A stretch of 64,000 nucleotides of DNA from JAHDHW01 sp963793295 (GCA_963793295.1 CAWBZX010000038.1:1-64000); one strand, 5' to 3'; counted from the first letter of the stretch, positions 1 to 9,627 are shown. Notes: generated by a model from the letters alone, not told the origin. Program-made: numbers and translations.

Positions 1-276
1 ACTAGAAATAATATTACCATGGGAATTGAACATTATTGGTTATCCAATCTTGCTTCTACCCTTTCTTTAAACTGGGCTGAATTACAAAGTCCCGCTAACA
101 GAACACCTGATGACCAGGAATTAGGCGCCACCGTGCATGTCAACCTAAGGTGGGGCGTTTTCAAAAGATTTTCCGTAGGTGTTGAATACATGGCAGGAAA
201 ACAAAGGATTGTAAATGACACCGAAGGCTTTGCTCAACGCATTCAGTTTGGTGCCAGATTGAATTTTACTGATTAA
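1..276 (+). CDS. DcaP-like outer-membrane porin, C-terminal end only
   Basis: The reading frame is open from the first base, so this is the last 91 residues of a gene that begins outside the window. It shows alternating beta-barrel strands and ends in an aromatic-rich terminal strand. Its end resembles that of the full DcaP-like porin at 2712-3953: both have a V-G-V-E-Y strand followed by a short loop and a last strand. I therefore read it as a paralogous porin, which would make a passive diffusion channel in the outer membrane. An internal ATG at 19 is probably not the start. The family call rests on this similarity by eye only. Confidence 0.6.
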   Translation, partial: TRNNITMGIEHYWLSNLASTLSLNWAELQSPANRTPDDQELGATVHVNLRWGVFKRFSVGVEYMAGKQRIVNDTEGFAQRIQFGARLNFTD

Positions 277-339
277 TGTGGATTTACAAGTGATTAAAAT
301 TTCATTCTTAAATTGTCCACTTTTTGTCCACTTTCGGGG

Positions 340-371
340 ATTGTAAAATCTGCTAACCTAGACTACATTTA
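340..371 (+). promoter_or_regulatory. Possible Bacteroidota-type promoter
   Basis: TTG at 341-343 and TACATTTA at 364-371 are 20 bases apart, close to the phylum consensus TTTG / TAnnTTTG, though the last base of the -7 box is A instead of G. Transcription would begin near 378, about 30 bases before the ATG at 409. It could drive the envelope cluster that follows. Confidence 0.35.
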
Positions 372-408
372 CATAACTTTATTCAATCATTCTAATTAAA
401 ATATTGTT

Positions 409-1218
409 ATGAAAAATACAATTCGTTTTCTCATTTTATTTTTAGTAATTGGTCTTGCTAATTTTTCAGAAGCGCAGGAACTTAGCGATGCGGAATTAGC
501 AAAAAAAGCGCAGAATCCAATTGCAAACATGATCAGTGTGCCGATACAGAATAATACAAATTTTGGGATTGGTCCCTTCAACCGCACTCAAAATGTTCTT
601 AATATCCAGCCTGTAATTCCCACCAGTTTGGGGAGCTGGAACCTTATTAACCGGTTTATTATTCCGTTGACCTCTCAGCCCGATATCACTTCTGAATCGG
701 AGAGCAAATTCGGTTTAGGAGATATTGTTTATCAAGGCTTTTTCACTCCAGCAAGTGGTGGCAAAGTAACGTGGGGAGTTGGGCCAGTATTAATTGCACC
801 TACTGCAACGGATCCGTCATTAGGATCAGGAAAGTTTTCTGCCGGGCCTGCTGTTATTGTTGTGGCTTTTCCAGGAAAATGGGTATTGGGAGGTGTTGTC
901 TATAATGCATGGTCTTTTGCAGGAGATGGTAATCGTGCAGACGTGAATTCTGGAGTGTTGCAATACTTTGTCAACTACAACTTGCCCAAAGCATGGTACC
1001 TTACCAGTGCACCGATCATTTCAGTGAATTGGGAAGCTCCTGAGAACAATAAATGGATACTTCCTTTTGGTGCAGGAGCTGGAAAAATATTTGCGATCGG
1101 CAAGCAAAAACTGAATGGCCAGGTAAGTGCTTATTGGAATGCTATAAAACCTGAAATATCGGATGGCCCAGATTGGACTTTGCGTGTACAGCTTGCATTC
1201 CTGTTTCCAAAAAAGTAA
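409..1218 (+). CDS. MetA-pathway/neuromedin-U-type outer-membrane beta-barrel protein
   Basis: This is a 269-residue exported protein with a clear signal peptide (residues 1-23, ending S-E-A-Q). The mature part begins with a stretch rich in N, I, P and Q (NPIANMISVPIQNN), followed by 'LNIQPVIP' and a 'WNLINRFIIPL' strand. This is the usual opening of the family variously annotated as transporter, neuromedin U or phenol MetA-pathway protein. The rest alternates like a barrel and ends in a basic F-P-K-K tail. No enzymatic motif is visible. These proteins are thought to sit in the outer membrane as small channels, but the substrate is unknown. It opens the + strand envelope cluster. Confidence 0.7.
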   Translation: MKNTIRFLILFLVIGLANFSEAQELSDAELAKKAQNPIANMISVPIQNNTNFGIGPFNRTQNVLNIQPVIPTSLGSWNLINRFIIPLTSQPDITSESESKFGLGDIVYQGFFTPASGGKVTWGVGPVLIAPTATDPSLGSGKFSAGPAVIVVAFPGKWVLGGVVYNAWSFAGDGNRADVNSGVLQYFVNYNLPKAWYLTSAPIISVNWEAPENNKWILPFGAGAGKIFAIGKQKLNGQVSAYWNAIKPEISDGPDWTLRVQLAFLFPKK

Positions 1219-1301
1219 CATCTGAAGATTTTAACTTAATAAAATCAAAAAAAATGGAAACAGAATAAAGCATTTATAAAAAATCCAAAAATAAATAAAT
1301 A

Positions 1302-1820
1302 ATGAAAATGTTTATGAAATCAATTTTTGTCTTACTAATGATAGCAGGATTTGCATCTTCCAAGACAATCGCACAAGAAAGCTCCCTGGGCGACCAGGTC
1401 ACTAAAAAAGTAGGTTTATACATCTTTCCTGCGAAAGGTCAATCACAAGAGCAACAGGAAACAGATGAGACAGAATGTTATAAATGGGCTGTTCAGCAAA
1501 GTGGTGTTGATCCGCTGAACCCACCGAAAGTAGAAGCTGCGCAAGTCCAAACCGGGCCGGATGGTTCCGCGGTTGTTGGAGCGGCCAGAGGCGCAGCTGC
1601 TGGAGCAGCGATTGGTGCCATAGCCGGTGATACCGGTAAAGGAGCAGCGATTGGTGCAGTAGCCGGCGGCCTGAGAGGTAGAAGAGCTAGCCGTGCAGGA
1701 CAGGCAGCTGCAAAGAAAGAAAGCCAACAAACAGCTGTCAATACAGAAGCTGAGTTGATGAATAATTTCAAAAAAGCGTATACCGTTTGTCTGGAAGGAA
1801 AAGGATATACCGTAAAATAA
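1302..1820 (+). CDS. Exported glycine-zipper protein
   Basis: This 172-residue protein has a signal peptide (1-25, ending I-A-Q). Its centre (about residues 91-125) is a glycine zipper of GxxxG/AxxxG repeats (GAARGAAAGAAIG, then GKGAAIGAVAGG), followed by an Arg-rich turn. Two cysteines, C59 and C163, flank the zipper and could form a disulfide. The ending C-L-E-G-K-G-Y is typical of YMGG-like zipper proteins. Such segments insert in or associate with membranes and are common in outer-membrane proteins. It lies 83 bases after the barrel gene and 34 bases before the next gene, so cotranscription is likely. The exact role is unknown. Confidence 0.75.
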   Translation: MKMFMKSIFVLLMIAGFASSKTIAQESSLGDQVTKKVGLYIFPAKGQSQEQQETDETECYKWAVQQSGVDPLNPPKVEAAQVQTGPDGSAVVGAARGAAAGAAIGAIAGDTGKGAAIGAVAGGLRGRRASRAGQAAAKKESQQTAVNTEAELMNNFKKAYTVCLEGKGYTVK

Positions 1821-1854
1821 ATACAAAACAGTAACTATTTTAAAACTTATCATC

Positions 1855-2637
1855 ATGAAAATCAATAGGATTATTTATACTACAGTTATTCTTTTTCTAT
1901 TACAGAGTACATCTGCATGGTGCCAAATCTCCGATGAGAAATGGGACCTGATGCTAATCAGGGAAGACAAAGTGCACCCATCAATGACAGACGATTATGA
2001 AATGACACTAATGGATTTGAAAGATTTTCTTTCTTATAAAAAAGTCAAAGGATTCAATTATTTCACCCACATGCAGGACAATTATTATTTCACACATGTC
2101 ACTCCTATTCATCAGCTAAAAGATCTGAGTAATGGGATACATTCATTCATGGCCAAAGAGGTAAATGATCCTGAACTTGATCTTATTCTGGATTATTTAA
2201 ATGGTTCAATTGAATCGTATCGATATTATATTGTTCGATATCAACCCGAGCTTTCCTACATCCCTGAAGGAGATGAATGGGGGGAAGGCAGTCCCTATCG
2301 CAAATGGAGTTATTATCATTTTCAACCCGGGACAGAAACAGAAGTTGAAGCGGTACTCGCCGCTTGGGCCCAGTTGTATAAAGAAAAAGGGATCAAAACC
2401 GGTTTCAGGGTTTTTACTGGTTTTATAGGTACAAAGCAGCCTTTATACATTTTAACGACCTGGGCAGAAGATCCACTGGATTATAATGAAAAGTTGCAAA
2501 AAACGATAAGCCTGTTAGGGGAAGAAGGAGCCATATTATGGACCAAAATGATGGAGTATGTAGATGAGGCTGAAGGAATAGAGGGGTGGTTTTTACCTCA
2601 ATATTCTTACGCACCAGGTTTAAAATTAGCTGATTGA
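1855..2637 (+). CDS. Periplasmic protein of unknown function, two similar alpha/beta halves
   Basis: A 260-residue protein with a signal peptide (1-24, ending W-C-Q). I do not recognise a named family. The mature part seems to consist of two comparable halves. Each starts with a strand (residues about 30-40 and 152-162), then a helix, then a strand with aromatic residues and a W or Y near its end, as in dimeric alpha/beta-barrel (ABM/NIPSNAP-like) domains. It is rich in W, Y, D and E. It follows the glycine-zipper gene by 34 bases and precedes the porin by 74, which suggests a joint envelope function. The fold assignment is inference. Confidence 0.55.
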   Translation: MKINRIIYTTVILFLLQSTSAWCQISDEKWDLMLIREDKVHPSMTDDYEMTLMDLKDFLSYKKVKGFNYFTHMQDNYYFTHVTPIHQLKDLSNGIHSFMAKEVNDPELDLILDYLNGSIESYRYYIVRYQPELSYIPEGDEWGEGSPYRKWSYYHFQPGTETEVEAVLAAWAQLYKEKGIKTGFRVFTGFIGTKQPLYILTTWAEDPLDYNEKLQKTISLLGEEGAILWTKMMEYVDEAEGIEGWFLPQYSYAPGLKLAD

Positions 2638-2711
2638 TGACAAAGATCAGCCACTTTTAATGGCAATGCTTTTCATTTGATAAAAATAGAAAACGCTAAA
2701 AAAGTGTTCAA

Positions 2712-3953
2712 ATGAAGAAATATATTTCAATACTATTCTTCTTAACTTTCGCCACTTTCGTAGCTGTCTCGCAGGATACTACAAGAACAACTATATCATC
2801 GAATACTTCAGCGCAGCAATTTAAGGGTGATACTTTGGCAAAACAAGAAGTTAGTCCCCTTGATATTGCAAGTGACAGAGGTTTGTATATTTTAACGAAG
2901 GATGGCAAAATGCAATTGCGGATCCTTGGATCAGTAAGATTTTCTGTGCTGTATGATATGGTTGAATTACCGGTTAAAGGCATTTTTAGTACTTATTATA
3001 TTCCTACAGGAGCTGACAACAAGAAAGTTCCTAATTATTACAATGACCTGAGACAGACAAGACTTGGATTTGAGGTCAATCGAAAACTAGAGACTAAAAA
3101 CGTATTTATTAGGTTAGAATCTGATTTTAATGGCCAAAATGGCCAATTCCGGATTCGTCATGCCTATGGCGAAGTAGGGAAATTCCTTGTAGGACAAACC
3201 TGGTCGCTTTTCAGCAATGTATCTTCTCTTCCAGCAATGGTAGATGGAAATGGACCTACCGGAAGTGTTACTCTACGGACTTCACAAGCAAGATATAGCG
3301 GCAAAAACAATAAAGGTGTCCGATGGGCTGCTGCTTTTGAATATTCTAGGCCTGATTTAAACTTTCAGGAATTCGATACCTCCGGTTTGTCTTCAGTTCA
3401 ATTGATCCCGGATGTCACAGGTAGGATTGAATATGATGGTTTATTTGGCGCCGTTCAGCTATCCGGTGTGATCACTACGATTTCGATCAAGGATTTAAAT
3501 AATAAAGTATCCAATTCATTTGGATTAGGAGGCTCAATATCAGGTACAATAGATTTTGATAAAAGGCATCAGCTGCTTTATCAAATAACCTATGGCAGAT
3601 CCATATCACACTTTATTACCACTTTTAATGGTACCGGTAGAGATGCTGTTTACAATCCTGAAACCGAGAAAATTGAAAGCATTAATTCTTTCGGTGGTTT
3701 TTTATCGTATGGCCTTGCCTGGACGAGAAATCTTTCAACACATATTTCTGTTGGCTATGCTGAGTTGTCAAATAAAGAATTTCAATCGAATGATGCTTAT
3801 AAGAACAGTATGAGTGCTTCATTGGATGGCTTTTGGAGTATCGCAGAAGGAGCGAAAGTAGGCGTTGAGTACGTTTTTGGACAACGTTGGAATAAGGACG
3901 GCGGTACCGGCCAGGCAAGCAGGGTATGGGCCTTGTTTTATTATGATTTTTAA
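2712..3953 (+). CDS. DcaP-like trimeric outer-membrane porin
   Basis: A 413-residue protein with a signal peptide (1-21, ending V-S-Q). After a short linker comes a barrel that starts around residue 72 (MQLRILGSVRFSV). The strand pair around 'RQTRLGFEV' and the constriction-loop region 'VGQTWSLFSN' are characteristic of DcaP-like porins, which form trimeric channels for small acidic molecules. It ends in F-Y-Y-D-F, giving the terminal aromatic that the Bam complex recognises. The partial gene at the start of the window is a likely paralog. It sits in the middle of the envelope cluster, with no terminator seen on either side. Confidence 0.75.
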   Translation: MKKYISILFFLTFATFVAVSQDTTRTTISSNTSAQQFKGDTLAKQEVSPLDIASDRGLYILTKDGKMQLRILGSVRFSVLYDMVELPVKGIFSTYYIPTGADNKKVPNYYNDLRQTRLGFEVNRKLETKNVFIRLESDFNGQNGQFRIRHAYGEVGKFLVGQTWSLFSNVSSLPAMVDGNGPTGSVTLRTSQARYSGKNNKGVRWAAAFEYSRPDLNFQEFDTSGLSSVQLIPDVTGRIEYDGLFGAVQLSGVITTISIKDLNNKVSNSFGLGGSISGTIDFDKRHQLLYQITYGRSISHFITTFNGTGRDAVYNPETEKIESINSFGGFLSYGLAWTRNLSTHISVGYAELSNKEFQSNDAYKNSMSASLDGFWSIAEGAKVGVEYVFGQRWNKDGGTGQASRVWALFYYDF

Positions 3954-4068
3954 AGATAGAAATTTGAAAAATTGTTTTTTGGATACTTTCTATACCTGGG
4001 TCAACAAATAAATTATTTGAATTAAATGAAAAATAGTTGACCAATTAAAACAATAATAACTATCGAAT

Positions 4069-5246
4069 ATGTTACAAAATAATATTAACCACCGAATTTT
4101 CATTTGTGTTATACTGGTTTTACTAACGCAAATGACTTTTGCACAAAAGAGGTTGAGTTGGATTCTCTTTCCCAAAACACAATAGAGTCTTTATTTAAAG
4201 AGGCCCCGTCTACAGTTTCCAATGATACTACAAGCAGCGTAAAGCGCTCAAAATTAAATGCTTACCCCTATGTATTCTATACTCCGGAGACAAAATTTGC
4301 AGGAGGAGCCGGGGGAGTGTTTGTTTTTTATACTGGTAAAGACAAAGAATTGAATCCTTCAAAAATAGGTTTTGGGGGTTATTATTCCAGCAATAAACAG
4401 TATAAACTGAGTATGAATCCTGCTTTTTATTTTGCGAAAAATGAACTGTATTTTGAACTTCCTACCAGTTTTGGTTTTTATGTAAATAAATATTGGGGAA
4501 TTGGGGATAATACGCTGGACAATGATAGTACTGGTTATGCAGTGCAAGACATTCGCTTCTACATTTACTTTTCAGGTGCCGCCAAAATTCTTTTCTGCCG
4601 ACCGTACAGGAATTATTATAGATTACGATTATACAGATATTGTTGATAAAAGGAATAATGGATTATTAATGAAGGCGATTCGTTGTCTGGAAGAAATGGT
4701 GGACAATTGATTGGACTTGGAACTGATTTGGTTTGGGATTCCAGGGACAATATCTTTTTCCCCAATTCCGGAGGATATCAATATTTCAAGATAGTATTTT
4801 ACCCAGGAATTAGTGATAATATTTTCTCTTTATTAGAACTTGATGTAAAGGGTTTCATAGCCTTCGCACCAGACCATGTTTTGGCTGTAAATTTTTACGT
4901 TCAATCGGCAATTGGTGATACCCCTTTTTATAAACTCCCAGCCCTTGGAGGGCAAAAAAGAATGCGCGGTTATTTTAACGGGCGATATCGGGACAATTTT
5001 TATGGAATGATGCAGATGGAATATCGTCAGTACTTCTGGAAAAGATTTGGTTTTGTAGTGTTTGGTGGACTTGGAAACGTTTCTGACAATATATTGGATT
5101 ATAGTTTCAATAACTTAAAAGTCAGTTATGGTGCGGGTTTGAGGTTTATGCTTAATCAAAAAGAGAAAGTAAACTTACGGATGGATATTGGCTTTGGCTC
5201 TGATGGTAATCGTGGAATTTATTTCGGTTTTCAGGAGGCGTTTTAA
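4069..5246 (+). pseudogene. Omp85/BamA-type barrel protein, broken by three frameshifts
   Basis: The signal peptide begins at ATG 4069 in one frame (26 residues ending F-A-Q). The frame then changes near 4145-4148 (one A too few in AAAA), at 4569-4572 (one T too many in TTTT) and near 4666-4669 (one A too few). If corrected, the parts join into one protein of about 390 residues with N-terminal signal, no visible POTRA domains, and a C-terminal barrel of the surface-antigen D15 family. That barrel includes the conserved loop-6 R-M-R-G-Y motif and ends in F-Q-E-A-F. Because all three changes lie in short A or T runs and the rest is intact, sequencing error is as likely as real decay. Such POTRA-less barrels are common in Bacteroidota, and their function is unclear. 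Confidence 0.75.
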
Positions 5247-5331
5247 AAGTATGGGGCTGTTTATTAAAAGAATCAGCTTGTTTCAGTTAATATTATTTGT
5301 GAATAATGAATTCAAAATGAATTTATTAAAT

Positions 5332-6327
5332 ATGAAGCATAAGATGACTTTTGGCTTATATCGCTTATTGATGATCATTCCGTTTCTGATAACTTCCTCT
5401 GTTGGAACTTTGGGTCAAACTAACGATAATATCCATAAAGTAAGCATCGGTTTATACCTTGCTGATCTAGTTGAGGTTTCAGGATCTAATCATTCTTTCA
5501 TGGCTGACGTAATAATGCTCGCCAGTTGGAAGGACACTACATTGATAGGTTTAGATAACAATACGCGCACTAAAAATTTGGTAGATATATGGCATCCTGA
5601 ACTACTAATCGTTAATCAGCGAAATGTCAAAAAATCTTTACCAGAAAGGGTGACAGTTGATTCGGATGGAAGTGTTCAGTACATACAACGGTTTACGGGT
5701 ACTTTTTCCGCTTCTATGAATTTGCGTTCATTTCCGTTGGATTTTCAGCTTCTCAACGTTTGGGTCGTGGCGCCGGTGAGATTTGGAAAAGATGTGGAAC
5801 TGCATGTGGATAAATCGTTTGTTAGGCTTAGAAACAATTCCCTGTCTATTAACGATTGGCGTCTGGATGAGATTGAATTGGTTCAACGCGAATTCACTGC
5901 GACTGCTTCTTCTTCACCAGCTTCCGGAGTAGAGCTTTCAATTAAGGCACATCGATTATTTGGCTACTACATTATACAGATCATATTTCCATTATTTGCA
6001 ATTATGCTCATGGCATGGACAGTTTTCTGGATTGCGCCGCAGACTATAAATGTGAAGATTAGTGTTGTCGTAACCACCATGCTCACACTAATTGCATACC
6101 GTTTTGCCTTAGCCAATCATGTCCCAAAACTATCTTATCTGACACGATTGGATTGGTTTCTTTTAGGTGCTACAACGGTGGTGATGATTGTACTTGGGAC
6201 TATGGCTTATTCTGCATACTTGGTCTCTACAGGTAGAGAAAAGAAAGTTAGGCAAATAGATCAGTATGGCCGCATTTTATATCCTATAGTGGTGATTGTA
6301 TTTACGCTAGTCGTTTGGCTACTTTAA
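5332..6327 (+). CDS. Prokaryotic pentameric ligand-gated ion channel (Cys-loop receptor family)
   Basis: This 331-residue protein has a signal peptide (1-29), an extracellular beta-sandwich and four C-terminal membrane segments. Family marks are W66 and D68, the W-H-P of loop A (87-89), and the F-P-L-D of the Cys-loop equivalent (134-137), without the two cysteines, as in other bacterial members. They also include a conserved pre-M1 Arg (R208), proline in M1 (I-I-F-P-L, 211-234), and an M2 that begins near N240. M3 is about 273-296 and M4 about 313-331. By eye, M2 aligns with GLIC to give N at -2', K at 0', S at 2', T at 6', L at 9' and A at 13'. So the -2' glutamate of GLIC is missing. An alternative start is ATG 5317. 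It would form a homopentameric channel in the inner membrane; the ligand is unknown. Confidence 0.9.
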   Translation: MKHKMTFGLYRLLMIIPFLITSSVGTLGQTNDNIHKVSIGLYLADLVEVSGSNHSFMADVIMLASWKDTTLIGLDNNTRTKNLVDIWHPELLIVNQRNVKKSLPERVTVDSDGSVQYIQRFTGTFSASMNLRSFPLDFQLLNVWVVAPVRFGKDVELHVDKSFVRLRNNSLSINDWRLDEIELVQREFTATASSSPASGVELSIKAHRLFGYYIIQIIFPLFAIMLMAWTVFWIAPQTINVKISVVVTTMLTLIAYRFALANHVPKLSYLTRLDWFLLGATTVVMIVLGTMAYSAYLVSTGREKKVRQIDQYGRILYPIVVIVFTLVVWLL

Positions 6328-6542
6328 TCAAGAAAAAAAGAGCTATTTCGACTACAGAAACATTTGACTTACAGGAATTTAATCTTTATCAAAAATGTTT
6401 TATTCATGACTCCTTCTTGCAAAGATACTTACCAAATTATACACTAAAATCAACCTTTAGTTTTTCATTCTAAATTGATACCCGTATTGGAAAGCGTATT
6501 CGATTAGAGGTAAAGATATCAAAAAACAAATCGGAAAAAACT

Positions 6543-7718
6543 GTGAAAGTATTATACCTCATATTAACTTTTATATTTGCTCAATTTTGTTTTGCACAAA
6601 ATGATTCTTCAATTAAACAGAAGAACGAAAAAGGGAAATATATTGCTTTAGAGGCATCGTATGAGAACGGTCGTGTCCTTGCTACCAACGAATTTGTCGA
6701 AGGGTTTAATTCTTATGGACACAGAATGATTTCTTATCAGGGATTGTCTTTAAAATATTCAAAAAACACAATTGGTAAAAATCTTTGGGAGCAGTTATAC
6801 AATTATCCGAATTATGGAATTGGATTATACGCTTATGATTTTGGGAATCCGGAAGAGCTAGGCTATCCATTTGCGATTTATGGATTCTTTAATGCTCCTT
6901 TTAAAAGGTGGAATAAATTTAATATAAGCTATGAAATCGATTTGGGCATTGCTTTTAATTTTAAATCTTTCGATCCTTATACAAATCCATATAACATCGC
7001 AATGGCTTCAAATCGCTCCGCTTTATTTGGTGCTGGTTTAAATCTGCAGTACGATTTGACAGATCGAATCGATATTGGAGTTGGGCTTTCTTTTAGTCAT
7101 CTTTCTAATGGGAAGTTAAAAGAACCGAATGCTGGAATTAATATGTGGTCACCAAAAATCAATTTGAAATATAATTTTTACAATAAGCCTGAATTCTTAA
7201 TTCAACCTATTCCAAAATATACTAAAGAAAATGAATGGCTAATTTCACTTTTTGGAGGAATGAAAAATGTGGTTTATCATTCTGTAAATGTAAGTGTTGT
7301 AGAAAAATGGAAGGGTGCCTATTTTCCGGTTTTTGGTATGAATACTACTTTCAATCGTCAATTAAGTTACAAATCAAAGATTGGGATTGGCTTGTCCTTT
7401 ACTTACGCAGATATTGGAAGAGTAGGTGTTGATAATGGTGAATTAGTCTCGGTTTGGGGTATTTCAGATGACAAATTAAGAGTTAGTATTTATCCATCTT
7501 ATGAGGTAGTTGTCCAAAAAATATCACTAATTCTGCAACCTGGATTCTATTTGTACTGCAAAGATGCAAATGGCCCGGGCACTAACTTTTATCAAAGAAT
7601 TGGTCTAAAGTACCACTTTTCCAAACACTTTTTCTTTGGCTTGTATTTGAGAGCATCTCAGTTTTCTATCGCTGATTTTATTGAATGGAACATTGGATAC
7701 AGAATAAAATGGAATTAA
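6543..7718 (+). CDS. PagL-like acyloxyacyl hydrolase family outer-membrane protein
   Basis: A 391-residue protein starting at GTG with a 19-residue signal peptide (ending C-F-A-Q). The middle carries the family motif H-L-S-N (H186, S188, N189), followed by E-P-N-A-G-I-N (194-200), set between barrel strands. PagL enzymes remove an acyl chain from lipid A in the outer membrane. Here the barrel is longer than in classical PagL (about 150 residues), with extra strands on the C-terminal side. The residue at H+14, where PagL has its catalytic Glu, is Asn (N200), so activity is uncertain. A paralog with the same arrangement lies at 10810-11943. Confidence 0.7.
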   Translation: MKVLYLILTFIFAQFCFAQNDSSIKQKNEKGKYIALEASYENGRVLATNEFVEGFNSYGHRMISYQGLSLKYSKNTIGKNLWEQLYNYPNYGIGLYAYDFGNPEELGYPFAIYGFFNAPFKRWNKFNISYEIDLGIAFNFKSFDPYTNPYNIAMASNRSALFGAGLNLQYDLTDRIDIGVGLSFSHLSNGKLKEPNAGINMWSPKINLKYNFYNKPEFLIQPIPKYTKENEWLISLFGGMKNVVYHSVNVSVVEKWKGAYFPVFGMNTTFNRQLSYKSKIGIGLSFTYADIGRVGVDNGELVSVWGISDDKLRVSIYPSYEVVVQKISLILQPGFYLYCKDANGPGTNFYQRIGLKYHFSKHFFFGLYLRASQFSIADFIEWNIGYRIKWN

Positions 7719-7744
7719 CTATATCCAATATTCCATTAATCAAT

Positions 7745-7762
7745 TCGGTATTATAAAACCGA
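7745..7762. terminator. Weak hairpin between convergent genes
   Basis: TCGGT (7745-7749) and ACCGA (7758-7762) form a short stem around an AT loop, in the 51-base gap between two converging genes. There is no long T tail. It may act as a weak two-way terminator. Confidence 0.3.
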
Positions 7763-7769
7763 GTATTGT

Positions 7770-9627
7770 TTACTTTTCCCAGGTATTATTGTCACGATCT
7801 ACATCTGCCATTCGGATGGTAGGATCGATTTCAACTTTTTCGATTTTTTTAATTTTTACCGGAATTTCAAAAGTATAGGTTGGATTTGTCCAGGGCCAGT
7901 CTTCTACAACGGTATATTTCATATTTGCAAACTCCTGGGGTTTTTCTCCGCGCATGATCCTCAGAGGAATATTGAAAACTTCTTGTTCTCCTTTTTTATA
8001 GGTGACTACCACATCAATAGGCATTGGCATAACGCCAATTTTTTCCAGTTCAACGACGGTTGTTTTTTTGTCTCCCTCAGTTACAGCTTTGACTGCGTAA
8101 TCGATGGTGTTGGTAGTATTGATCCAATATTCTTTATACCAATCGAGTTCCAGTCCACTTTCTTTTTCCATGATTCGAATAAAGTCATTTATGTTTGGAT
8201 GTTTAAATTTCCAGGTATTGTAATACTTTAACATTCCTTTTTCAAACGATTCATTTCCAATGACATAAGACAATTGGTTTAAAAAAACAGATCCTTTGAC
8301 ATAAGCACCTACTCCATAAGCACTGTTTGTTTTAAAATGATCTGCATGCGTAGAAAGTGGTTCTTCCATTCCACTTTTTGAAAAACCTACATAACCTCCA
8401 ACGGTGCCTTCATGTGGATTATCCACAGGCTTCATATTCCCCAGTAAACCTTCTTGTTTTAAATAGTTCATAATGTCTGTAGAGGTATAGCTCGTAAACC
8501 CTTCGTCCATCCAGGCGTATAAACTTTCATTGGTTCCTAAAACCATCTGGTACCAGGAATGCATTAGTTCATGAACGGATACCCCCACAAGGCTACCAAA
8601 ACTCCGGTTTCCTGTAATTAAAGTCGCCATTGGGTATTCCATTCCACCGTCACCACCCTGGATGAAAGAATACTGTTCGTATGGATATTTACCAAATTTT
8701 TTATTCGCATAAGTAAAAACCTTATCCATTACATCCGGGAGTTTTTCCCATTCTTCTTCATTATTTTTTGTTTTGATGTAAAAGAAGTGCATCATCACCC
8801 CATCTGCCGCTTTTTTCTTGGTATGTGTATACTCTGTATCGGCTGCCCAGACAAAATCATGTACATTAGGTGCGATAAAATTCCAGCTTAATTTTTCAGC
8901 ATTTCCCGTTTTCACTTTAACCCCATTAGACTCAAAGCCATGTCCGATTTCGTCTGGTTTTTGAAGATACCCTGAAGCCGCAACGATGAATTCTTTGTCG
9001 ATATTTATAGTCACATCAAAATCTCCCCAAACTCCATAAAATTCGCGTCCGATATACGGATTGGCATGCCAGCCCTGATAATCGTATTCACATAATTTGG
9101 GATACCATTGCGCCATAGAATAATCAATTCCTTCAGTATTGTCACGCCCGCTTCGACGAATTTGAACAGGTACTTGCGACTCAAATTCCATGTCAAAAGT
9201 TGTTTTACTATTCGGTGGGATTGATTCAGTTAAGGTTACTTCGAGGATTGTTCCCACCACTTCAAACTTCACCTTTTTACCATTATGCTTTAAAGATTTA
9301 ATTTTCTTATAACCGATCTCATTCGGCTTAAGCTTAGGTACTTTGATTGATATGCGCGAATCGGCATCAGGAATAGTTCGCGGAACGCACATCCATCATA
9401 CTTCCGGGTTGGAAAGCATTGAAATACAGATGATAAAATACTTTGTTCAGTTGATCAGGTGAGTTATTATAATACACCAGTTTTTGTGTCCCGTTAAATC
9501 GGTGACTTTTTGCATCAAAGTCGATATTCATCTTATACTCGACCCTTTGCTGCCATCTTTCCGGCTGTGCATTTAAACAAATCGACAGGCATAAAAAGCC
9601 AATAAAAAATTTAAATTTTAAAAACAT
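7770..9627 (-). pseudogene. M1 family metallopeptidase, split by one frameshift
   Basis: The gene starts at 9627 with a signal peptide (ending L-N-A-Q) and runs in one frame to about 9385. It continues to 7770 in another frame. The break lies at the GG pair 9382-9383; removing one base joins '...MMDVRS' to 'RTIPDADSR', giving a protein of about 614 residues. The main part has the M1 features: G-G-M-E-Y (exopeptidase motif), H-E-L-M-H with a downstream E in W-M-D-E-G-F as zinc ligands, and the usual N-terminal saddle domain. It should be an exported zinc aminopeptidase. If the frameshift is a sequencing artefact, the gene is intact; otherwise the second part lacks an export signal. Confidence 0.8.

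Noticed and set aside
1443..1865. 140-codon frame on the - strand opposite the glycine-zipper gene
   Set aside because: Its Ser/Cys/Ala-rich composition is what the complementary strand of a Gly/Ala-rich gene produces.
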